In this document: positions 1 to 5,154 of the stretch, in pieces
Layout of the letters: each line of letters opens with the position of its first letter
How positions within the stretch are numbered: position 1 is the stretch's first letter
Assembly: GCA_036521415.1 (NCBI GenBank)
Contig: DATDHU010000067.1
Coordinates: 1 to 6,214, forward strand
Direction: 5' to 3'
DNA length: 6,214 nucleotides
From: DASXMT01 sp036521415
Lineage (GTDB): Bacteria; Actinomycetota; Acidimicrobiia; Acidimicrobiales; RAAP-2
The notes under the pieces: model-generated
Told to the model about the DNA's origin: nothing
The model's input: the letters and a program-made list of their open reading frames with translations, nothing else
Database searches by the model: none
Translations under genes and position numbers: made by a program

Positions 1-136
1 GTACAAAACGGTGGCGTCGGTCACGGTGGACGTGGACGAGCTGCCCCCCGAGACGGTGGTCGAGCGGGTGCTGGCCGGTACCGGCTTCGGCGCTCGGGCC
101 GCGGGAACCGGGAGGGACGAGGGTCGAGGATCGTGA
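1..136 (+). CDS. aroK: Shikimate kinase, C-terminal end (5'-truncated by window edge)
   Basis: Frame 2 is open from the left edge to the TGA at 134-136 and gives 44 residues starting YKTVASVTVDVDELPPETVV. This fits the C-terminal tail of shikimate kinases, where a Tyr-x-x-x-Ala-x-x-x-Val-x-Val-(D/T)-x-x-x-x-(P/S)-E-x-V-V pattern precedes the last helix. The enzyme phosphorylates shikimate with ATP, the fifth step to chorismate, in the cytoplasm. The P-loop and substrate-binding residues lie outside the window, so the call rests on the tail pattern plus its position directly before aroB, a very common pairing. The stop overlaps the aroB GTG by four bases (GTGA), indicating translational coupling. 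The last ~15 residues, rich in Gly and Arg, look like a non-conserved extension. Confidence 0.78.
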   Translation, partial: YKTVASVTVDVDELPPETVVERVLAGTGFGARAAGTGRDEGRGS

Positions 137-1188
137 TCGCCGTCCCGGTGAAGTTGGGTGAGCGCAGCTACGACGTGGTGGTGGGTGACGGAGCGCGGGA
201 CCTCCTGGCCGACACCTTGTCTTCGACTGTCCCTGGCGCCGCCCGAGTGGCGGTGGTGAGCCAGGCCGGCATCGGCGTGGAGGTGGATCCCGGGCGTCCC
301 CACCGGATGTTCACCGTTCCCGACGGAGAGGGAGCCAAGTCGCTGTCGACTCTCGAGGAGCTGTGCCGGGGGTTCGCCCGCTTCGGCCTGACCCGCGGTG
401 ACGCCGTGGTGGCGGTGGGCGGCGGCGTGGTCACCGACTTGGCCGGTTTCGCTGCGGCCACCTATCACCGCGGCACGGCCTACGTGAACGTGGCCACCTC
501 GTTGCTGGCTCAGGTCGACGCCGCCATCGGGGGAAAGACGGCGGTGAACATCCCCGAGGGGAAGAACCTGGTCGGCGCCTTCTGGCAGCCGTCCGCCGTC
601 CTCTGCGACACGGCAACCTTGTCCACCTTGCCCGGACGAGAGTGGGCGAGCGGCAGGGGGGAGATGGCCAAGTACGCCTTCTTGTCCCTGCCCGATGGCT
701 CATCGCCTGACGCATCGTTGATCGGCCTCCCGCTGGTCGAACAGGTGGCGCGGTGCGTCCAGATCAAGGCGGACGTGGTGTCGGCGGACGAGCGAGAGGG
801 CAATCGGCGGATGGTGCTGAACTATGGCCACACCCTGGCCCACGCCCTCGAGGCAGCCTCGTTCGGGGCGTCCGGGGAGCCCGACCTGCGCCACGGCGAG
901 GCGGTCGCCGTCGGGTTGGTGTTCGCCGCCATGCTGGCCCGCCGGCTGGGCCGCATCGATGATGACCGGGTGGCCCTGCACCGTCGCGTCGTGGAGGCGT
1001 TCGACCTCCGGACCGACTTGCCCGACGACATCGACCCCAGGGCACTGGTCTCCTACATGGGTCGCGACAAGAAGGCCCACCACGACCTGACCTTCGTGCT
1101 CGATGGGCCGCGCGGCGTGGAGCCGGTGCGGGGAATCGACGAGGCCGAGGTACTGGCTACCCTGGCCGACATGGCGCAGCGATCATGA
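133..1188 (+). CDS. aroB: 3-dehydroquinate synthase
   Basis: The protein converts DAHP to 3-dehydroquinate, the second shikimate-pathway step, using NAD+ and a divalent metal. At 351 residues it has normal family length. Visible motifs are PDGEGAKS (63-70, nucleotide/substrate region), GGGVVTDLAGFAAATY (96-111, glycine-rich NAD loop), LLAQVDAAIGGKTAVN (124-139) and PEGKNLVGAFWQP (141-153). The expected metal ligands are E177 in RGEMAKYA, H233 in NYGHTLAHALE and H254 in RHGEAVAVG, and RDKK (311-314) is the usual C-terminal catalytic patch. A Thr replaces the more common Gly in GGGV(I/V)GD, as I recall also for the mycobacterial enzyme, so this is not a defect. The GTG start is chosen because GAGGG at 119-123 sits nine bases upstream and the codon overlaps the aroK stop. 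Confidence 0.97.
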   Translation: MIAVPVKLGERSYDVVVGDGARDLLADTLSSTVPGAARVAVVSQAGIGVEVDPGRPHRMFTVPDGEGAKSLSTLEELCRGFARFGLTRGDAVVAVGGGVVTDLAGFAAATYHRGTAYVNVATSLLAQVDAAIGGKTAVNIPEGKNLVGAFWQPSAVLCDTATLSTLPGREWASGRGEMAKYAFLSLPDGSSPDASLIGLPLVEQVARCVQIKADVVSADEREGNRRMVLNYGHTLAHALEAASFGASGEPDLRHGEAVAVGLVFAAMLARRLGRIDDDRVALHRRVVEAFDLRTDLPDDIDPRALVSYMGRDKKAHHDLTFVLDGPRGVEPVRGIDEAEVLATLADMAQRS

Positions 1189-1221
1189 GCGGAAACGGCC
1201 TCGGAAGGCACAGGGCCGGTC

Positions 1222-1686
1222 ATGGCTGACCGGGCTGTGATCCTGCTGCTGTCGGGGCCCAATTTGAATCTGCTGGGCGATCGGGAGCCGGCCATCTACG
1301 GCGACGCCACCCTGGCCGATTACGTCGATGCGGCCAGCAGGGCAGCGGCATCCTTCGGGCACACGTTGGAGCACGTCCAGTCCAACCACGAGGGCGACCT
1401 GATCGAGGCGGTCCACCAGGCCCGGGGCCGGGCGGCGGCGATCGTGATCAACGCGGGCGCCCTGACCCACACCTCGTGGGCCCTCCACGATGCCCTGGCT
1501 GCGTTCGAGGGCGTGGTGGTGGAGCTGCACATCTCCAACCCTGCTGCCCGCGAGCCGTTCCGGCACACGTCGGTGGTGGCCCCGGTGGCTGACGGCTCCA
1601 TTGCCGGATTCGGAGCCCTGGGCTATCCCCTGGCCGTCGAAGCGGTGCACCGGCTGCTCGCGATCCGGGCGGAGGATCAAGCGTGA
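1222..1686 (+). CDS. aroQ: Type II 3-dehydroquinate dehydratase
   Basis: This small (154-aa) dodecameric-type dehydratase removes water from 3-dehydroquinate to give 3-dehydroshikimate, the third shikimate-pathway step. All family signatures are present: SGPNLNLLGDREPAIYG (11-27) with the catalytic Arg21 and Tyr26, QSNHEGDLIE (53-62), INAGALTHTSWALHDA (76-91) with Asn77, ELHISNPAAREPFRHTS (101-117) with His103 and Arg114, and GFGALGYPLAV (129-139). It is the type II fold, unrelated to the type I aroD enzyme of E. coli. The ATG at 1222 places LLLSGPNLN at the usual N-terminal distance. The Shine-Dalgarno is weak (GGAAGG at 1203-1208, 13-nt spacer, or CAGGG at 1211-1215). The gap to aroB is 33 nt, and the stop overlaps the next gene's GTG by four bases. 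Confidence 0.97.
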   Translation: MADRAVILLLSGPNLNLLGDREPAIYGDATLADYVDAASRAAASFGHTLEHVQSNHEGDLIEAVHQARGRAAAIVINAGALTHTSWALHDALAAFEGVVVELHISNPAAREPFRHTSVVAPVADGSIAGFGALGYPLAVEAVHRLLAIRAEDQA

Positions 1687-2828
1687 CCGCGTCGGGACCG
1701 CTGTTCGCCGACCAGCTTCCGCCGCTCGACGTCTCGGGCCGATTGGACCGCCTGCGGGAGACCCTGCCCGCGGCCGGCGTCGAGGGCCTGTTGGTCACCG
1801 CGGCGGCCAACATCCGCTGGTTGACCGGATTCACCGGGTCGGCCGGCTTGTTACTAGTGACTCCGCTTCGGGCCGTCCTGACTTCCGACGGGCGCTACCG
1901 GACCCAGTCCGAGGAGCAGGTCACCGACGCAGGCGCGGGCGAAGCAGTCGACATCGTCATCGGCGGCGCCCTGGCCCAGCGCGACGCCGTGGTGGCGGCC
2001 TGGGGCGAGGTCACCAACCTGGGGCTCGAGGCCGACGATGTGACCTGGTCGGGACAGCGGAATTGGGACGAGGCATTCGGCTCCGGGGTGTCACTGGTCC
2101 CCACTCGCGGCTGCGTCGAAGCCCTCCGCCTGGTCAAGGACGCCGGCGAGGTGGCCCGGATGGAGCGGGCGGCGGCCATCGCCGACGACGCCCTGGCATC
2201 GGTGACCCCGCTGCTGGCCCGGGCCGAAGCCGAGTCGGTCACCGAGGCGTTCCTGGCTGCCGCCCTCGACCACGCCATGCGAGCACGCGGCGCAGAAGAC
2301 AGCGCCTTCGAGACGATCGTGGCATCCGGTCCGAATTCGGCCAAGCCGCATGCCCGACCGAGCGACCGTCGGATCCGGGCCGGCGATCCGGTGGTGGTCG
2401 ACTTCGGAGCCATCTACGAGGGCTATCGCTCGGACATGACCCGGACGTTCTGCATCGGGGGTGAGCCCACCGGTGAGCTCGGTCGGGTGTTCTCCGTGGT
2501 GGCCGACAGCCAGCGGGTCGGGGTGGCAGCCGTCGCCCCGGGGGTGGTGGCCGGCGACGTCGATCGCGCCTGCCGGGACGTGATCGCCGATGCCGGCTGG
2601 GCGGAGCGCTTCGAGCACGGGACGGGCCACGGCGTGGGCCTCGACATCCACGAGGCTCCGTCGGTCGGGCCAGGGGCAACTGCTATCCTCGCGCCCGGCG
2701 TCGTTGCCACCGTGGAGCCCGGGGTCTACCTGGCGGGCGTGGGTGGGGTCAGGATCGAGGACACTCTCGTCGTGGTCGAGGACGGCCGCCGCCCGCTCAC
2801 CATGTTTCCGAAGGATGTTTCGCTCTGA
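1683..2828 (+). CDS. pepQ: M24 family metallopeptidase, Xaa-Pro dipeptidase/aminopeptidase-like
   Basis: A 381-residue cytosolic pita-bread peptidase expected to cleave peptides with proline in the second position using two metal ions. Residues 15-145 form a creatinase-type N-terminal domain (LRETLPAAGVEGLLVT, then NIRWLTGFTGSAG). The C-terminal catalytic domain shows the five ligands: D240 in VVVDFG, D251 in YRSDMTRTF, H316 in EHGTGHGVGLDIHE, E345 in TVEPGVYL and E359 in GVRIEDT. H223 in KPHARPSD and H323 are the accessory active-site histidines. The GTG start overlaps the aroQ stop (GTGA) and follows a strong GGAGGA (1671-1676) with a 6-nt spacer. An M24 peptidase immediately before efp is a long-standing pairing in Gram-positives. 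Dipeptidase versus aminopeptidase P specificity cannot be told from sequence, so the symbol follows actinobacterial usage. Confidence 0.92.
   Translation: MTASGPLFADQLPPLDVSGRLDRLRETLPAAGVEGLLVTAAANIRWLTGFTGSAGLLLVTPLRAVLTSDGRYRTQSEEQVTDAGAGEAVDIVIGGALAQRDAVVAAWGEVTNLGLEADDVTWSGQRNWDEAFGSGVSLVPTRGCVEALRLVKDAGEVARMERAAAIADDALASVTPLLARAEAESVTEAFLAAALDHAMRARGAEDSAFETIVASGPNSAKPHARPSDRRIRAGDPVVVDFGAIYEGYRSDMTRTFCIGGEPTGELGRVFSVVADSQRVGVAAVAPGVVAGDVDRACRDVIADAGWAERFEHGTGHGVGLDIHEAPSVGPGATAILAPGVVATVEPGVYLAGVGGVRIEDTLVVVEDGRRPLTMFPKDVSL
2672..2689 (+). promoter_or_regulatory. Candidate internal promoter for efp-nusB (extended -10)
   Basis: TGCTATCCT at 2681-2689 matches an extended -10 element (TGn-TAnnnT) inside the 3' part of the M24 gene, about 140 nt before the efp start. 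The codons that make it (GCA ACT GCT) are all non-preferred in a gene that otherwise favours GCC and ACC, which suggests the bases may be held for another reason. No convincing -35 is seen: the hexamer at 17-bp spacing, TCGGTC at 2661-2666, matches poorly. Promoter function is an inference from the motif and codon choice only. Confidence 0.3.
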
Positions 2829-3388
2829 TGGCTGTCTCCACCAATGATCTCCGCAACGGCATGACCGTGAATTTGCCCGAGGGCCTGTTCTCCGTGGTGG
2901 AGTTCCAGCACGTGAAGCCGGGGAAGGGCGGCGCCTTCGTCCGCACCAAGCTGAAGAACGTGCGCTCCGGCGCCGTGATCGAGCGCACCTATCGAGCCGA
3001 CGAGAAGCTCGATCAGGCGATCATCGACAAGCGGGCGATGCAGTTCCTCTACCGGGACGGATCCGACTACGTCTTCATGGACACCACCTCATACGAGCAA
3101 CTCCAAGTTGCCTCCGACCTGTTGGGGGACGCAGCCAACTATCTCAAGGAGGGCGACGACGCCGTCCTCCAGTTCTACGTCGACGAGATCGTGGGCGTCG
3201 ATCTCCCCGCGGCCGTGGAGCTGACCGTGGCCGAGACCGAGCCGGGCCTCCAGGGCGATCGGGTGTCCGGTGCTCGCAAGCCGGCCACCTTGGAGACAGG
3301 GCTGACGTTGCAGGTTCCCCTGTTCGTCAACCCGGGCGAGAAAATCAAAGTCGACACCCGTTCGGGCGAGTACCTGACCCGGGCCTGA
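2828..3388 (+). CDS. efp: Elongation factor P
   Basis: EF-P binds the ribosome between the P and E sites and speeds peptide-bond formation at consecutive prolines. The 186-residue protein has the three expected parts. An N-terminal KOW-like domain (about 1-65) carries HVKPGKGGAFVRTKLKNV. The central OB domain covers about 66-127, and the C-terminal OB domain ends in the signature GLTLQVPLFVNPGEKIKVDT (156-175). The tip residue that reaches the peptidyl-transferase centre is Lys33 in PGKGG. This differs from the PGKGP loop I associate with many actinobacteria and from the Arg-tip type. No modification enzymes (epmA/B, earP) are in the window. The ATG overlaps the preceding TGA by one base, and GAAGGA at 2810-2815 with a 12-nt spacer is the likely Shine-Dalgarno. 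Confidence 0.98.
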   Translation: MAVSTNDLRNGMTVNLPEGLFSVVEFQHVKPGKGGAFVRTKLKNVRSGAVIERTYRADEKLDQAIIDKRAMQFLYRDGSDYVFMDTTSYEQLQVASDLLGDAANYLKEGDDAVLQFYVDEIVGVDLPAAVELTVAETEPGLQGDRVSGARKPATLETGLTLQVPLFVNPGEKIKVDTRSGEYLTRA

Positions 3389-3430
3389 GCCTCGGGAGGC
3401 GGACGCCGATCGCCCCGTCGTGGGGCCGAT
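3389..3430 (+). promoter_or_regulatory. Two tandem hairpins in the efp-nusB gap
   Basis: Directly after the efp stop, GCCTC (3389-3393) pairs with GAGGC (3396-3400) as a tight hairpin (four pairs if a four-base loop is kept). A second, larger hairpin follows: ATCGCCCC (3409-3416) pairs with GGGG (3422-3425) plus CGAT (3427-3430), with one bulged C at 3426 and the loop GTCGT. There is no T-tract, so a full intrinsic terminator is not supported. The structures could cause partial termination, RNA processing or mRNA end protection between efp and nusB. In such GC-rich DNA, chance hairpins are common. Confidence 0.3.
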
Positions 3431-3472
3431 GGCGGGACCGGCTCTCCCCGGCCAGCCAGGCCCACCTCGACC

Positions 3473-3868
3473 ATGGAATCCGCCCCCCGTCACCAGGCCC
3501 GAGAACGGGCAGTGTCCCTCCTCTACGAGGCGGAGCTGAAGGACGATCTGCCGTCGGTGGTCGTGGCCGCTCTGGCCGTACCCCCCGATGAGTTCACGGT
3601 GGCTCTCCTGGCCGCCGTGGAGGAGCACAAGTCCGAGATCGACGCCATGGTGGGCGAGGCGGCCATCGGTTGGGACCTGGATCGGATGGCCGTCATCGAT
3701 CGAAATGTCCTCCGCCTGGCCGTGGCCGAGCTCATCTCATTCCCTGACGTGCCCACCGCTGTCGTCCTGAACGAGGCGGTGGACCTGGCCGCGGGCTACT
3801 CGACCGATGAGTCGGGAAGCTTCGTGAACGGCATCCTGGCCACGTTGGCCGTGCGGATCCGCGGCTAG
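3473..3868 (+). CDS. nusB: Transcription antitermination factor NusB
   Basis: NusB is a small all-helical RNA-binding protein that, with NusE (ribosomal protein S10), binds the boxA sequence of rRNA leaders and promotes processive rRNA transcription. The 131-residue protein shows the N-terminal RHQARERAVSLLYEAEL (6-22, arginine-rich first helix), WDLDRMAVIDRNVLRLAVAE (67-86), PTAVVLNEAVDLAAGYS (94-110) and the C-terminal SGSFVNGILATLA (114-126), all in family order. The ATG at 3473 is the only usable start: no in-frame ATG or GTG occurs back through the efp-nusB gap, and the first motif begins at residue 6. The Shine-Dalgarno is poor (AGG at 3458-3460, 12-nt spacer), so expression may depend on coupling or on a short upstream frame. 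It ends in TAG and appears to be the last gene of the operon. Confidence 0.96.
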   Translation: MESAPRHQARERAVSLLYEAELKDDLPSVVVAALAVPPDEFTVALLAAVEEHKSEIDAMVGEAAIGWDLDRMAVIDRNVLRLAVAELISFPDVPTAVVLNEAVDLAAGYSTDESGSFVNGILATLAVRIRG

Positions 3869-3869
3869 T

Positions 3870-3923
3870 GCGGGACGAGTCGAGTGGAAATCGCTTCGGA
3901 CAGAAATCAGAGACAGGTCCCGC
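3870..3923. repeat. 7-bp inverted repeat between convergent genes
   Basis: GCGGGAC (3870-3876), immediately after the nusB stop, is the reverse complement of GTCCCGC (3917-3923), with 40 nt between. The pair lies in the 78-nt gap between nusB and the convergent minus-strand gene, where a bidirectional terminator would be expected. The stem is short, the loop long and there is no adjacent T-tract on either strand, so terminator function is only a possibility. Nothing else recognisable is in this gap. Confidence 0.25.
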
Positions 3924-3946
3924 TCAAGACCGAACCTGAAGACGGG

Positions 3947-5053
3947 TCAGTCGAACGAGTATCCGTCGATGAAGCCGGTGAGCCCGGTCGGCTCATGCGG
4001 ACCGAAGGCCAGCTGTTCGAGGACACCCATGCCCTGCTTCTCCCCCATGTGGACTCGGCACAAGGTTTGGATGTGAATCGAGGCCGGGTCGAGCGGCACG
4101 AAGTCGGACAGTTCGATTGACTCACCCCCGACCTCGAGCCCGCCGTGGTTCCCGCCGTGTCCGAACTTGGGATGCGTGTAGCCGATACCACGCATCCTGA
4201 AGGTGAAGATCTTCTCAAAGGTGATGCGGGGGAACGAGGTGCCGTCCTTCCGGGTGAGGACAATCGATGCCGACGCCATCTCGCGCCGACCGGGCATCCA
4301 TTCGATCTCAAACTCGCTGCGTCCAAGGTGCTCGGGCTCCGAGCCATCCGGGAGCAGTGGGACAACGAGCGACTGTTCCAGCCACCGCTCCCCGTTGGCG
4401 CGCTCGAAGAGCGCGACATGCGTGCAGCAGTCATCGAAGTGCAGAGGAGCCCACAGCCAAAAGACCTGTGGCGGCGTTGGGTCGAAGTTGGTGGGCGCTT
4501 GCTGGCCGACGCCACGGATGCCCCACGAGCGGTCGCGGGTCGCGTAGGTGCGGGAGGGATCGACGGTCAACACGGTGCCGTCGGGTAGTTCGACGGTTCC
4601 CTCCCAGCTCCCCCATTGCGTAAGGCGGGTGTAGTCCATGATGGGAATGTTGTGGCGGACTATCTGTTGCCTCGGTTCCTCGATCGGCTCCGTGCGAGCC
4701 CGAAAGGTGACGTCGGCGGCGAGTCCGTGGTCATTTCGCTCCACTACATAGCGGATGACGCGGAGCGGTTGGACGATCTCGATACGAAGGGGCCCAACCC
4801 GGGTACGGCGATCCATGGGCATACGCCCGGAGGCAAAGACAGAATGCTGGACACCCTCATGGATGACCGAGAACGCCCCGTCGACAACGCCTCGGTTCGG
4901 ATAGTGACCCATGGCCGCGCCGATGAAAAAGGTCCCATCGCGCTCGTAGCCATTGAACCAATAGCGGTCGTAATGGTTCGGGTCCGCGGACAGAGGCTGG
5001 GCGATGGGGGCGGGCGTCTGGTGGATCGGATAGTCGTCAAAACGCGTGAGCAT
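3947..5053 (-). CDS. Conserved uncharacterised protein, probable lipocalin-like (AttH/CrtC-type) beta-barrel
   Basis: A 368-residue, apparently cytosolic protein: no signal peptide or membrane segment is visible. It is rich in aromatic residues and short alternating hydrophobic strands. Conserved-looking blocks are NHYDRYWFNGYERDGTFFIG (26-45), GHYPNRGVVDGAFSV (49-63), MDYTRLTQWGSWEG (139-152), ATRDRSWGIRGVG (171-183), FWLWAPLHFDDCCTH (198-212) and GYTHPKFGHGGNHGG (291-305). From memory, this pattern matches a family of hypothetical proteins frequent in mycobacteria and sphingomonads, related to the AttH/hydroxyneurosporene-dehydratase barrel group and often found among lipid, steroid or xenobiotic degradation genes. 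Function is unknown. The start is supported by GAGGA (complement of 5063-5067) nine bases before the ATG. It is convergent with nusB and divergent from the CoA-transferase gene. Its G+C is lower than the operon to the left, suggesting a different origin. Confidence 0.85.
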   Translation of the reverse strand: MLTRFDDYPIHQTPAPIAQPLSADPNHYDRYWFNGYERDGTFFIGAAMGHYPNRGVVDGAFSVIHEGVQHSVFASGRMPMDRRTRVGPLRIEIVQPLRVIRYVVERNDHGLAADVTFRARTEPIEEPRQQIVRHNIPIMDYTRLTQWGSWEGTVELPDGTVLTVDPSRTYATRDRSWGIRGVGQQAPTNFDPTPPQVFWLWAPLHFDDCCTHVALFERANGERWLEQSLVVPLLPDGSEPEHLGRSEFEIEWMPGRREMASASIVLTRKDGTSFPRITFEKIFTFRMRGIGYTHPKFGHGGNHGGLEVGGESIELSDFVPLDPASIHIQTLCRVHMGEKQGMGVLEQLAFGPHEPTGLTGFIDGYSFD

Positions 5054-5154
5054 CAGGATCTGTCCTCGAGTTCGGGATGAAATGTGTGCGCGGGGATGAG
5101 CTAAGAAGAGGAGCCGGAAGACGGCAGGACGATGATAGTGAGGAGGTTGGCTCA
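5054..5154. promoter_or_regulatory. Divergent intergenic region shared by the barrel protein and CoA-transferase genes
   Basis: These 101 bases separate two genes read away from each other, so promoters for both must lie here or overlap it. The only clear signals are the ribosome binding sites at each end: GAGGA on the minus strand (5063-5067) and AGGAGG on the plus strand (5141-5146). I found no convincing -10/-35 pair and no operator-like palindrome beyond CTCGAG at 5065-5070, which overlaps the minus-strand Shine-Dalgarno. Co-regulation of the two genes is plausible but not shown. Confidence 0.5.

Noticed and set aside
1821..1857. Possible promoter TTGACC ... TACTAG within the M24 gene
   Set aside because: The spacer between the two hexamers is about 25 nt, far from the usual 16-18, so it is not a credible sigma-70-type promoter.
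1490..2464. A 324-codon open frame on the + strand across aroQ and the M24 gene
   Set aside because: It lies in another frame of two clearly identified genes. Its translation is an Arg/Pro/Gly-rich shadow with no family motif, as expected from GC-rich DNA.
2091..2710. Minus-strand frames of 146 to 186 codons opposite the M24 gene
   Set aside because: Antisense shadows of a gene with all five metal ligands in place. They are low-complexity and carry no plausible start context.
3887..3908. Direct repeat GAAATC (3887-3892 and 3903-3908) after nusB, considered as an att or target-site duplication
   Set aside because: Six bases repeated 16 nt apart is expected by chance, and no recombinase or mobile element flanks it.
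4145..5080. Two + strand open frames of 147 and 154 codons opposite the 368-aa minus-strand gene
   Set aside because: The minus-strand reading is one continuous 368-aa frame with aromatic-rich conserved-looking blocks, a good Shine-Dalgarno and GC-biased third positions. The + frames are fragmented and match nothing I recognise.
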